Source: Oscillospiraceae bacterium (GTDB lineage: Bacteria; Bacillota; Clostridia; Oscillospirales; QAMX01). Taken from it: a stretch of DNA of 64,000 bases. The notes below the pieces were generated by a model, which saw nothing but the letters and a program-made list of their open reading frames with translations, was not told the DNA's origin and did not search any database. The translations under genes were made by a program, and so were the position numbers. Location of the stretch: assembly GCA_015067825.1 (NCBI GenBank), contig SVLQ01000005.1, positions 1-64,000 of the forward strand, in the 5' to 3' direction. This document shows, in pieces, positions 38,910 to 49,403 of this stretch (within the stretch, counting starts at the first letter, position 1; each line of letters starts with the position of its first letter).

Positions 38910-40295
38910 ATGAAAAAGAAAAAGAACGTACTCTTTCTGGGAATCGACTCCTGCCGCTCGCTGAATCTGAGCCTTTGCGGCTACCACCGTCAGACGACTC
39001 CGCACATCGACCGCCTGGCCGAAGACGGCGTCAACTTTGTCAACTGCTTCTCGCCGAGCATCCCGACCCCTCCGGGCTACTCTGCGCTTCTGACCGGCCG
39101 TGACTGCTTCGGCACCGGCATCGTCACCCTGCGCAACGTCCCGCAGCTCCCCGAAGGCATCACCCTGCAGGAAGAACTGGCCAGAAACGGCTATAACTGC
39201 ACCTGCATCGGCTTCGGCGACGGCGAATACACCCACGGCTTCCACAACTACATCAATTACTCCGGCTGGGGCGCCGACCGCGCCGACGGCAAATCGCACA
39301 AGGCCGAAAATATGAACGACGTGGCGATCCCCGAACTGAAGCGCCTTGCCGCCGAAGACAAGCCGTTCTTCCTCTTCCTCCGCCACATGGATCCGCACTC
39401 GCCGTACCTCCCGCCCGCACCGTTCGACAGAATGTTCTACGGCGGCGACGAATGCGATCCCGAAAACCACTCCCTCGACGAACTCTACGACTTCAAGCCC
39501 TTCCGCGACTACTTCCGCGAATGGTTCCCGGCGGGCTGCACCGATAAGGAATACATCAACGCCCAGTACGACGGTGCCATCGCCTACATGGACAGCTGCA
39601 TCCAGAATATCTTCGCCACGCTGACCGCGCTCGGCATCGAGGAAGAAACGCTGGTCGTCGTCACCAGTGACCACGGCGAAACGCTCGACGAGCACAGCTG
39701 CTACTACGATCACCACGGCCTCTACGAAGGCACGCTGCACGTTCCGCTGGTGTTCAAGCTGCCCGGTGTCGTTCCGGAAGGCTACGTCTTTGACGACTAT
39801 GTCCAGCAGAAGGACGTCATGCCGACGATCCTTGATATCCTCGGCATCAAATCGAAGCTCAAGTTCGACGGCCGCAGCCTGACCCCGATGTGGAACGGCG
39901 GCGAACGCGAAGCCGAACCCGAAATGTACCTCACCGAAGCGACCTGGATGCGCAAGCACGGCTGGCGTACGCCGGAATGGAAGCTCATCGTCGCGCTCGA
40001 ACCCGACTTCCACTTCAAGCCGCAGGTCGAGCTCTATAACCTCATCAAAGACCCGCTCGAGCTCGAAAACGTCGCCGACAAAGAACCGGCCGTCGTCAAG
40101 ATGCTGATGAAGCGCATGGAGAAACACATCGCCAAGCGCAAGAAGGCCTACAAGCTGGAAGAAGCGCCGATCGAGACGGCCGGCAGAACCTGGAACGGTA
40201 TGGATCGCCCGTTTGCAAGCAGCGAAGAAGCCTACAACACCATGCATATCGGCGATCCGGCTGCTGCCCAGAAGCTGCAGGAACAGAAACGATAA
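38910..40295 (+). CDS. sulfatase-fold hydrolase with Thr at the nucleophile position
   Basis: NVLFLGIDSCRSLNLSLCGYHRQTTPHIDRLAEDGV; PTPPGYSALLTGR; LVVVTSDHGETLDEH. Confidence 0.85.
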   Translation: MKKKKNVLFLGIDSCRSLNLSLCGYHRQTTPHIDRLAEDGVNFVNCFSPSIPTPPGYSALLTGRDCFGTGIVTLRNVPQLPEGITLQEELARNGYNCTCIGFGDGEYTHGFHNYINYSGWGADRADGKSHKAENMNDVAIPELKRLAAEDKPFFLFLRHMDPHSPYLPPAPFDRMFYGGDECDPENHSLDELYDFKPFRDYFREWFPAGCTDKEYINAQYDGAIAYMDSCIQNIFATLTALGIEEETLVVVTSDHGETLDEHSCYYDHHGLYEGTLHVPLVFKLPGVVPEGYVFDDYVQQKDVMPTILDILGIKSKLKFDGRSLTPMWNGGEREAEPEMYLTEATWMRKHGWRTPEWKLIVALEPDFHFKPQVELYNLIKDPLELENVADKEPAVVKMLMKRMEKHIAKRKKAYKLEEAPIETAGRTWNGMDRPFASSEEAYNTMHIGDPAAAQKLQEQKR

Positions 40296-40320
40296 CGAGT
40301 AAGAAACCGGAGAGAACAAT

Positions 40321-41322
40321 ATGTTGAGAGTCTGTGTCATCGGTCTCGGACACATCGGCAATCTGCATTCGCGCATCTACATGGGCTGCGAAGAAGCGGA
40401 ACTGGTCGGTGTCTGCGACCTGATCGAAGAACGTGCCGCCGCGGCCGGCAAGGCCTACGGTGTGCCGTATTATCTGGATGCCCAGCAGATGCTGGACGAA
40501 CTGAAACCGGACCTCTGCAGCGTGGCAACGGGCGGTTACGAGTACAGCTCGGACCACTACAAGCCCTCGATGCAGGTTCTGGCTTCCGGGTCGCACCTTC
40601 TGTGCGAAAAACCGATCTCCAACGATATCGGCCACGCGCGCGAAATGGTCGCGCTGGCAGAGAAGAATAACCTCTGCTTTGGTCTTGACTTCAACCACCG
40701 CTTTACGCCGGCCGCGTTCGAGGCTGAAAAGTGGATGGCGGAAGGCCGCCTCGGCGATCTGCTCTTCTGCAACATGGCGCTGTGGATCGGCAAGCCCGGC
40801 GAATTCGAATCGCCCTACTACCATCTCAAAGCGCTCAACCCGCACAGCGTCGACATCATGCGCCACTTTATGGGCGACGTCGAAAAGGTGCAGTGCTTTG
40901 CGATGAAGGCGCCCGGCAGAAATATCTGGTCGTCGGCGTCGATCAATATGTACTTCAAAAACGGCCAGATCGGCCACCTGACCTCCAGCTACGACCTTGC
41001 CCGCGGTCATCCGATGGAACGCTGCGAGATCGCCGGCACGAAGGGCCGCATGGTTATCGAGGATATGTGGCGTCAGTCGACGCTGTATCCGGCCGATAAC
41101 ATGACCAAGCTCTGCTACACGAACCCTGTCTTCGGCGGCTATTCGAACTTCGACGATACGTTCCGCTGCCGTATCGAGACGTTTGTGAAGCAGGTGAATG
41201 CCGGCGTGAAGCCCGCCGACATCAACGGCACGGGCCGCGACGGTCTGGAAGCCCAGCGCGTGATCCACGCGGCGATCAAGAGCCTGGATGAAGGCCGCAT
41301 CGTCGAAGTCGCGGAGATTTAA
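40321..41322 (+). CDS. Gfo/Idh/MocA family oxidoreductase
   Basis: Rossmann RVCVIGLGHIGNLHSRIY; LLCEKPISNDIGHAREMVALAEKN. Confidence 0.88.
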   Translation: MLRVCVIGLGHIGNLHSRIYMGCEEAELVGVCDLIEERAAAAGKAYGVPYYLDAQQMLDELKPDLCSVATGGYEYSSDHYKPSMQVLASGSHLLCEKPISNDIGHAREMVALAEKNNLCFGLDFNHRFTPAAFEAEKWMAEGRLGDLLFCNMALWIGKPGEFESPYYHLKALNPHSVDIMRHFMGDVEKVQCFAMKAPGRNIWSSASINMYFKNGQIGHLTSSYDLARGHPMERCEIAGTKGRMVIEDMWRQSTLYPADNMTKLCYTNPVFGGYSNFDDTFRCRIETFVKQVNAGVKPADINGTGRDGLEAQRVIHAAIKSLDEGRIVEVAEI

Positions 41323-41392
41323 GGACGAACCGAAATTTTAGCGGTCCGACGGAACGTCGGATCGACAAACAGAAAAAAAGGAGCTGACCATT

Positions 41393-42505
41393 ATGGCAAT
41401 CAAAGTTGGCGTCGTCGGTATGGGCGGCATTGGTCATACCCACGCACGTGCCTACGCGAACGATCCGCTGGCCGAGCTGATCGCGGTTTGCGATATCAAC
41501 CGTGAAAAGGCCGACAAAGCGGCAGAAGAATTTGGCGTCAAGGCGTACTACTCCCTCAAGGAAATGATCGAAGACCTGCCGGATCTGGAAGCGGTCTCGA
41601 TCTGCACCAGCGGTTACGAAAACGGCTCGTTCCACTTCGAACCGGCGATGGAAGCCCTTTCCTACGGCAAGAAGGTCCTCTGCGAGAAGCCCCTCTGCGC
41701 CGATATCCGCGATGCCCGCGAGCTCGTCAAATACGCCGCGGACAACAAGCTCTACCTCGGCTGCAACCTGAACCACTACTTCACCGACATCGCCGCCAAA
41801 GCGAAGAAAATGCAGGAAGACGGCGAGATCGGCGAATTGGCGTACTGCCTGCATAAGGTCGGCTTCGACGGCAGCGACTACGGCTACGGCGGCGTGGGCG
41901 ATCTGAAGTCCCGTTGGCTCAAGCCCTATTCGCACTGCAAAGCCTTCCTCACGCATCCCTTCTCGGTCATGCGCTACTTCTGCGGCGATATCACCCACGT
42001 CCAGGCGTTCCTTGACCGTCCGGGTGTCCGCAAGACCGCGGGCGATCCGATGCTGTCGATCAACAGCGTCAACTGCAAGTTCGAAAAAGGCGGCGTCGGT
42101 GTCCTGATCAGCCAGCGCGGCGATGCGCGTTTTGGTCTCGGCGGTTGGTGGAGCTATGAGCACGCCGGCACGAAGGGCACCTTCTGCATCGAAAACTGCG
42201 TCGAAAAGCTGACCTATTGGCCCGGCCACAGAAAAGACGACGAAGGCAAACTCTATATGCCCGAACCGGAAATCACCGATACCGGCATCAAGAGCTTCGA
42301 CGCCACGTTCCCGGCCCGTATCCACGCCTGGCTCGAAGACCTCACCAACAAGGTGCATTACGAATTCATCCGTTCGTCCGGCCGCGACGCGCTGGCGACC
42401 CTCGAATACATCGAAGCGGTCATCCAGTCCTACGAGCAGGGCGGCGAGATGGTTCGCCCGCATCCGCTGCCGGCCATCCACGGTACGCCGGAATACATCC
42501 ACTAA
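41393..42505 (+). CDS. Gfo/Idh/MocA family oxidoreductase
   Basis: VGVVGMGGIGHTHARAY; KVLCEKPLCADIRDARELVKYAADN. Confidence 0.88.
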   Translation: MAIKVGVVGMGGIGHTHARAYANDPLAELIAVCDINREKADKAAEEFGVKAYYSLKEMIEDLPDLEAVSICTSGYENGSFHFEPAMEALSYGKKVLCEKPLCADIRDARELVKYAADNKLYLGCNLNHYFTDIAAKAKKMQEDGEIGELAYCLHKVGFDGSDYGYGGVGDLKSRWLKPYSHCKAFLTHPFSVMRYFCGDITHVQAFLDRPGVRKTAGDPMLSINSVNCKFEKGGVGVLISQRGDARFGLGGWWSYEHAGTKGTFCIENCVEKLTYWPGHRKDDEGKLYMPEPEITDTGIKSFDATFPARIHAWLEDLTNKVHYEFIRSSGRDALATLEYIEAVIQSYEQGGEMVRPHPLPAIHGTPEYIH

Positions 42506-42511
42506 GGATTA

Positions 42512-42598
42512 CCCCACAAATCCAAGATTTGCGGGGACCCCGGAATCAGCCCCACAAATCCAAGATTTGCGGGGGCCCCGGGAGCAAGCCCCACAAAG
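42512..42598. repeat. short palindromic repeats (two complete units and one truncated unit)
   Basis: CCCCACAAATCCAAGATTTGCGGGG at 42512-42536 and 42550-42574; CCCCACAAA start of a third at ~42589. Confidence 0.9.
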
Positions 42599-42678
42599 AA
42601 CCGATCAAAGCAGCGCACGGAATCTCCGTGCGCTGCTTTTTCGACAGACAGTTTTTTTAAAAAAAATTATTTTAGGGG

Positions 42679-42707
42679 TTGACAAATGCAGGCGAATTTG
42701 GTATAAT
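42679..42707 (+). promoter_or_regulatory. consensus sigma-A promoter of tRNA-Gly
   Basis: TTGACA, 17-nt spacer, TATAAT. Confidence 0.9.
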
Positions 42708-42740
42708 ATCAAAGTAAGGTTTGCGGTAAGCAAAACAAAT

Positions 42741-42816
42741 GCGGATTTAGCTCATCTGGTAGAGCGCCACCTTGCCAAGGTGGAGGTAGCGAGTTCGAGC
42801 CTCGTAATCCGCTCCA
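42741..42816 (+). tRNA. tRNA-Gly (GCC), CCA encoded
   Basis: Acceptor GCGGATT/AATCCGC, anticodon arm CCACCTTGCCAAGGTGG, T arm GCGAGTTCGAGCCTCG-like, discriminator T, CCA end. Confidence 0.95.
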
Positions 42817-42818
42817 TA

Positions 42819-42851
42819 AAAACCACGTACGGTTGTACGTGGTTTTTTTGT
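42819..42851 (+). terminator. intrinsic terminator after tRNA-Gly
   Basis: AAAACCACGTAC GGTT GTACGTGGTTTTTTT. Confidence 0.88.
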
Positions 42852-42974
42852 TGTAAAAAAAATCAACCTGTGGTAGATTTTGCAGTCAACGAAAATTCAA
42901 ATCGTCCCTTGTTGAAGTGTTCCGCAATTTATGCTATAATGAAGTCAAGGACAAATACAGTTTGGAGGGATCGT

Positions 42975-43421
42975 ATGAAAACTTGCGGATTTTTGAAGTT
43001 TGTCGCGGGGTATACTGCTGGCGTGATGGCCACCGTTGCGGGATCGTCGGCGCTCAAAAAGATTGTCAAGGAGATCAAAAATGATCTGCACAATGAACGT
43101 ACTTTTGTCTCGCCCGATGGCGACCACCGCGTAGAGCTGCTTTATGGTTCGTCGGAAACGGCTAAGGGCCTGACGTATATCAAGATCACCGTCTCGACCG
43201 AGAATGGACACGGTTGTAAGTTGGTTGTTCTCTCGAGAAAATGCGGTGATTTCGTGAATGCCGTGTGCGAATGGTTTGATAACGATCATTTTCGATTGCT
43301 GGTTGGAAACGGAAAGCACCGACAGTGCTGGGATGTAAACTTTGATGGAGAGGACGTCGCAGCATATTATCATATTCAGAAGGTTGACTCGGGGAGTGAC
43401 TCGGTTCAAGTGTCGTTCTGA
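42975..43421 (+). CDS. small uncharacterised N-terminally membrane-anchored protein
   Basis: GGAGGGATCGT-ATG; 148 aa, N-terminal hydrophobic segment FLKFVAGYTAGVMATVAGSSALKK. Confidence 0.65.
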   Translation: MKTCGFLKFVAGYTAGVMATVAGSSALKKIVKEIKNDLHNERTFVSPDGDHRVELLYGSSETAKGLTYIKITVSTENGHGCKLVVLSRKCGDFVNAVCEWFDNDHFRLLVGNGKHRQCWDVNFDGEDVAAYYHIQKVDSGSDSVQVSF

Positions 43422-43439
43422 AAGAAAATGTACACAGAA

Positions 43440-43475
43440 GCTCTGCCTTGCGAACGCGGGACAGAGCTTTTGCTT
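43440..43475 (+). terminator. intrinsic terminator
   Basis: AGCTCTG...CAGAGCTTTTGCTTTTTT. Confidence 0.6.
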
Positions 43476-43593
43476 TTTTAGCTTTGGTTTGGCTTTTGGT
43501 ATGAAGATCGCGGAAATCTCTTGTATTTGAGGCTGTTTTCCTGTATAATATGGGTGTGGCAAGAACAAAACAGAATATGGGAGCGTGACGAAT

Positions 43594-44442
43594 ATGCCGA
43601 ACTTTCCCGAAAAACAAGTTGTCTGTTACAAAACGATCGATGGCGTTGAGCTGAGCGCCGACGTCTATTTGCCCGAGGGCGCGGCCAAGCCGATGCCGCT
43701 CTACTTCTACATGCATGGCGGCGGCTGGATCAAAGGAAATGCCGACGAACCGCTGGCGGTTTGCCCGGAATTGATGGAGCGGCTGTTCGCCGACGGCGCA
43801 GCGCTTGTTTCGATCCGCTACCGCTTTGTCAAGAACGGTCTCGATTTTCACGCGCCGATCACCGACTGCGTGGATGCGCTGCGCTTCTTTTACGACCGTG
43901 CCGATGAGTTTGGCTTCGATCGCGATCGGATTTTTGTCGGCGGTGCATCAGCCGGCGGTCATCTTTCGCTGATGGTCGCGTTCGCGCAACGTGCGTTTGG
44001 AACCGATCGGACGCGTGCGGAAATCCCGATCAAAGCGATCGTGGATCTTTGCGGCCCGGTGAATTTTATGAGTCACGGTTTGGTTCGCTCACAGGAAGAC
44101 AGCGATTCGCTGATGGTGAATTTCCTCGGCGGAACGCCCGAAGAGAGGATAGCGCGGGCGGAAGAAGCGAGCCCGATCACCTATATCCGCGCTTGCCCGC
44201 CGGAAAAGCTCGTGCCGATCATCGCCGTCCACGGCACGCTCGACGAGCTCGTGCACCATTCGCAGCCGCACTTTATCGAAGCGGTCTATGCCGCTGTCGA
44301 CGGCGATTTCACGCTGATTACCGTGGAAAACGGGCGCCATGACTTCGGCCCGGTCGAGGGATTCCCGCCGCCGTCGCTGACCTACCACGAGCTCCAAGAA
44401 AAAGTATATGCGTTTTTGCAAAGAACGGTTTTTGGTAAATAA
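43594..44442 (+). CDS. alpha/beta hydrolase (acetyl esterase-like)
   Basis: YMHGGGWIKG (HGGG oxyanion), GGASAGGHLS nucleophile elbow, C-terminal HGTLDELV and RHDFG. Confidence 0.85.
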   Translation: MPNFPEKQVVCYKTIDGVELSADVYLPEGAAKPMPLYFYMHGGGWIKGNADEPLAVCPELMERLFADGAALVSIRYRFVKNGLDFHAPITDCVDALRFFYDRADEFGFDRDRIFVGGASAGGHLSLMVAFAQRAFGTDRTRAEIPIKAIVDLCGPVNFMSHGLVRSQEDSDSLMVNFLGGTPEERIARAEEASPITYIRACPPEKLVPIIAVHGTLDELVHHSQPHFIEAVYAAVDGDFTLITVENGRHDFGPVEGFPPPSLTYHELQEKVYAFLQRTVFGK

Positions 44443-44468
44443 TACAACCGATTTATCAGGAGGTTTTT

Positions 44469-45011
44469 ATGGAATACTATAAGATCAACGTTGCCGGGGT
44501 CGAACGCGACCTGCCGATCGTGCCCATCAGCGACAAGCTTTCGATCGCCGCATTCGTCATTTTCGGCGATACCGACGTCGTGGAGCCCTGCGCCCGCGCG
44601 CTGGCTGAAAAGCTGCCGCCGGTCGACTATCTGATCACCGCCGAAGCGAAAAGCATCCCGCTGATCTATGAGATGGCCAAAGTCATGAAGATGCCGCGCT
44701 ACGTCATCGCCCGCAAATCGGTCAAGGGCTACATGGCGAACCCCATCATCACCCACGTCAACTCCATCACGACCAAAAACGAGCAGATCCTCTGCCTCGA
44801 CGAAGAAGACGTCGAACGCATCCGCGGCAAGCGTGTCGCCATCATCGACGACGTTATCTCCACCGGTGCGTCGCTGGCGGCTCTCGAACAGCTGATCGCC
44901 GAAGCCGGCGGCGAGATCGTTGCCCGTGCGGCGATCCTGACCGAAGGCGATGCCAACGACCGCGAAGATCTGATCGCGCTGGGCCAGATCCCGCTCTTTT
45001 TCAAAGATTAA
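44469..45011 (+). CDS. phosphoribosyltransferase (adenine/xanthine PRTase-like)
   Basis: VAIIDDVISTGASLAALEQLI PRPP-binding motif. Confidence 0.85.
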   Translation: MEYYKINVAGVERDLPIVPISDKLSIAAFVIFGDTDVVEPCARALAEKLPPVDYLITAEAKSIPLIYEMAKVMKMPRYVIARKSVKGYMANPIITHVNSITTKNEQILCLDEEDVERIRGKRVAIIDDVISTGASLAALEQLIAEAGGEIVARAAILTEGDANDREDLIALGQIPLFFKD

Positions 45012-45155
45012 TCTCCGTAAATTTGCCGCTTTAGAGCGATAAAATTCCACAAACCGCGGAAATTTCGCGGCGTTTCTCCTGTTCAATCTGCCAAAATTGG
45101 CGCCCAACGCAAACTTTTTGTTGAAAATAGGGCAGAGTAGGAGTATAATGAATAA

Positions 45156-46553
<1,398 letters not shown>

Positions 46554-46555
46554 TA

Positions 46556-46616
46556 CCCCACAAAACAAAGTTTTGCGGGGGCCCCGAATTGCCCCACAAA
46601 TCGGAGATTTGCGGGG
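46556..46616. repeat. two more short palindromic repeats of the 42512 family
   Basis: CCCCACAAAACAAAGTTTTGCGGGG (46556-46580) and CCCCACAAATCGGAGATTTGCGGGG (46592-46616). Confidence 0.9.
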
Positions 46617-46667
46617 ACCCCCGGAAAAGTGATCAAAATTTTTAATTTTGATCGGGATCTATAAGGA

Positions 46668-46708
46668 CAAAAATCGCATTGCGGCAAAGCTGCAATCCGA
46701 TTTTTTTT
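46668..46708 (+). terminator. probable terminator downstream of gdhA
   Basis: ATCGCATTGC..GCAATCCGAT stem followed by T-run. Confidence 0.6.
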
Positions 46709-46874
46709 AGATTGGTGAGTGAGGATAGACAGAAAAGCGGAAATGTGATATTGAGCAAAGGGACAATTTTTTTGTGTAAGTAGACAAAAATAGGGGGGGC
46801 TTGCAGAAGCAGGTGGATTATGCTAAAATAAGGACGAAGGGATATATGATTTTTGTGAAAGTGAGGGATGCCCA

Positions 46875-47636
46875 ATGTGGAAAAAGAAGAAGTTTTTTGT
46901 GATTTGCGTTCTCTTTCTCGCTCTTTTGGCAGCCTGTGCGGCGCGTCCGGCCGAAACGTTGCCAAAGCAGACGACGACCGTTTCGACAGTGGCAACTTCT
47001 GCTACCGAGCCGTCTGTTCCTGAAGCATCACGTTCCTCTGTTACAACAGTGCCGACGGAAGCGTTGACGACGGCGGGAACGACAGATCCGATCACGACAC
47101 AGGAATATTCGTTCCTTTCTCCGGAAGAAAATGGCGCGGTGAATACCGTGATCGAATTCCTGTCGAAATCGGCGTGGAATGAATACACGGGGGACGAGCC
47201 GTACGACTTGGAAAAATACCTCTATCAAGCTGAAATTGTGGTTAACGCCTACCCGGGCTTTGCGGAGGATCCGAGCTTCGTTCCCGAAATTCTTTCCTAC
47301 CCGACGGAGAATATGCAGGCGTATTTGACGCTGATCGCAGAGCGACGGGAAGATCGGATGTCTCGCGGGGCAGTGTGTGATGATTTTAGGGTATCTTACA
47401 GCAAAATCGTCTGTGCGTACGATCCGCTATCGGCGACGTCTTCGGTCACGCTTTTTGAAGAAAGTGCGTATTATTTGAGTGGGGGCTGGGTTTCTGCCCG
47501 CGGAGGATTCTATACGGTCGAATTGACGACAGATATGGGTCGGTGGCAAATTATTTCCGTGGTTCCGCATAACGATGCGGAATATCTTGCAATCATAGGA
47601 GAGACCGGTGAAGAGCCCGTACAGAGTATTTCGTAA
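46875..47636 (+). CDS. hypothetical lipoprotein
   Basis: Signal with lipobox LAAC; Thr/Ser-rich linker; unknown C-terminal domain. Confidence 0.7.
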   Translation: MWKKKKFFVICVLFLALLAACAARPAETLPKQTTTVSTVATSATEPSVPEASRSSVTTVPTEALTTAGTTDPITTQEYSFLSPEENGAVNTVIEFLSKSAWNEYTGDEPYDLEKYLYQAEIVVNAYPGFAEDPSFVPEILSYPTENMQAYLTLIAERREDRMSRGAVCDDFRVSYSKIVCAYDPLSATSSVTLFEESAYYLSGGWVSARGGFYTVELTTDMGRWQIISVVPHNDAEYLAIIGETGEEPVQSIS

Positions 47637-47663
47637 TATTCTGAATATGATCTGATCAAAACA

Positions 47664-47700
47664 GGGGCATTGCGGCTTTGCCGCAATGCCCCTGTTTTCC
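47664..47700. terminator. intrinsic terminator between convergent genes
   Basis: ACAGGGGCATTGCGG CTTT GCCGCAATGCCCCTGTTTT. Confidence 0.85.
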
Positions 47701-47728
47701 GCTTATTTTCGCTTAAAATGCTTGCATT

Positions 47729-48955
47729 TTAAGCAAGTGTCACTTTGTGGTAGATCTTCTTGCCCTTGCGCAGGACAACGCCTTCGCCGGCGAAATCGTC
47801 GGCCGTGAATTTCTTGTCGATGCCGCCGACCTTTTCGTTGTTGGCCGAAACACCGCCCTGCTGGATCAAGCGACGGGCTTCGCCCTTCGAGGCGGCCAGA
47901 CCGCACTTGACCATCAGGCTCATCACGTCGATCGCGCCGTCGACGAGGTCGTCGGCGGTGATGGTGGTCTGCGGCATATTTTCGGTCGAGCCGCCGCCGG
48001 CAAACAGGCCGCGGGCGGTCTGCTGGGCCTTTTCGGCTTCTTCTTCGCCGTGGACCATCTTGGTCAGCTCGAAGGCGAGGATCTCTTTGGCGCGGTTGAG
48101 CTCGCTGCCTTCCCATTTGTCCATTTCGTCGATCTGTTCGATCGGCAGGAAGGTGAGCATGCGGATGCACTTCAGAACGTCGGCGTCGGCCACGTTGCGC
48201 CAGTACTGGTAGAATTCGAACGGACTCGTCTTGTTCGGGTCGAGCCACACGGCGTTGCCGGCGGTCTTGCCCATCTTCTTGCCCTGCGAGTCGGTCAGCA
48301 GGGTGATCGTCATGGCGTGAGCGTCCTTGCCGAGCTTGCGGCGGATGAGTTCCGTGCCGCCGAGCATGTTCGACCACTGGTCGTCGCCGCCAAACTGCAT
48401 GTTGCAGCCGTAGGTCTTGAACAGGTAGTAGAAGTCGTAGGACTGCATGATCATGTAGTTGAATTCCAGGAAGGAAAGGCCTTTTTCCATGCGCTGCTTG
48501 TAGCATTCGGCGCGCAGCATGTTGTTGACGGAGAAGCAGGCGCCGACTTCGCGCAGCATTTCGATGTAGTTCAGGTTCAAAAGCCAGTCGGCGTTGTTGA
48601 TCATCATCGCCTTGCCTTCGCCGAAGTCGATGAAACGTTCCATTTGGCGCTTGAAGCATTCGGCGTTGTGGTCGATGTCTTCTTTGGTGAGCATTTTACG
48701 CATATCGGTACGGCCGGAGGGGTCGCCGATCATGGTCGTGCCGCCGCCGATCAGGGCGATCGGCTTGTTGCCGGCGAGCTGCAGGCGCTTCATCAGCGTG
48801 AGGGCCATGAAGTGGCCTGCGGTCAGGCTGTCGGCGGTGCAGTCAAAGCCAATGTAGAAGGTGGCTTTGCCGTTGTTGATCATTTCGCGGATGTGTTCTT
48901 CGTCGGTGACCTGCGCGATCAAGCCGCGGGCGACGAGTTCTTCGTAGATTTGCAT
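47729..48955 (-). CDS. tyrS: tyrosyl-tRNA synthetase
   Basis: YIGFDCTADSLTAGHFMAL (HIGH-like), KMGKTAGNAVWLDP (KMSKS-like), C-terminal S4 domain; Tyr T-box upstream. Confidence 0.93.
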   Translation of the reverse strand: MQIYEELVARGLIAQVTDEEHIREMINNGKATFYIGFDCTADSLTAGHFMALTLMKRLQLAGNKPIALIGGGTTMIGDPSGRTDMRKMLTKEDIDHNAECFKRQMERFIDFGEGKAMMINNADWLLNLNYIEMLREVGACFSVNNMLRAECYKQRMEKGLSFLEFNYMIMQSYDFYYLFKTYGCNMQFGGDDQWSNMLGGTELIRRKLGKDAHAMTITLLTDSQGKKMGKTAGNAVWLDPNKTSPFEFYQYWRNVADADVLKCIRMLTFLPIEQIDEMDKWEGSELNRAKEILAFELTKMVHGEEEAEKAQQTARGLFAGGGSTENMPQTTITADDLVDGAIDVMSLMVKCGLAASKGEARRLIQQGGVSANNEKVGGIDKKFTADDFAGEGVVLRKGKKIYHKVTLA

Positions 48956-48993
48956 CGTTCTTTCTCCTTTTTTGAGTGCGCGGAGCGGTAAAT

Positions 48994-49265
48994 AAAAAAG
49001 CCCTCCGCAAAATATTTGCAGAGGGCAGTCAGTTCTGACCGCGGTACCACCTCTTTCACAGCTGCCTCACGGCAAGCTGCCTCACGGCGTCGTCCGAAGA
49101 AAACGCCCGGCGCTTAACGCGCGCGCACGGCACGGCCTACACAGATCACTCCTTCAGCCTGCGGCTCGGGGATGTATTTCCTGCAAAACCGTCTCCGCCT
49201 TTCACCCAAACGGCGGCTCTCTGCACACGCTTTTTGCGCTACTTCTTCCCGTCAAAGCCTTTGAC
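48994..49265 (-). ncRNA. T-box leader with Tyr (UAC) specifier, upstream of tyrS
   Basis: Reverse strand: AGTA opposite GAA-A-TAC-A (UAC at 49174-49176); GGTGGTACCGCGG at 49039-49051; terminator GCCCTCTGC..GCGGAGGGCTTTTTT. Confidence 0.95.
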
Positions 49266-49271
49266 ATATTA

Positions 49272-49299
49272 ATTATACCGAAAAAACGAATTTTGTCAA
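49272..49299 (-). promoter_or_regulatory. promoter of the tyrS T-box transcript
   Basis: Reverse strand TTGACA, 16-nt spacer, TATAAT. Confidence 0.8.
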
Positions 49300-49403
49300 G
49301 CCGAAACGCAGAAAAAATGCAAAAATGTTGGGGAAGAAAGGTTGCGCGCGGCGGAAAAATCCTGTATAATGGACGCAAACGGCGGCATAGGAGGATTTTT
49401 GCG

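Noticed and set aside
42512-42598. Possible CRISPR array
   Set aside because: Units are 25-nt perfect hairpins with ~13-nt spacers, too few and too short; no cas genes nearby.
42567-42974. 5' extension of ORF 42567-43421
   Set aside because: Reads through the palindromic repeats, a consensus promoter, tRNA-Gly and its terminator; the true start is ATG 42975.
47703-48991. ORFs 47703-48659 (-) and 47747-48991 (+) overlapping tyrS
   Set aside because: Out-of-frame or antisense to a clear tyrosyl-tRNA synthetase; low-complexity Arg/Ala/Val composition.
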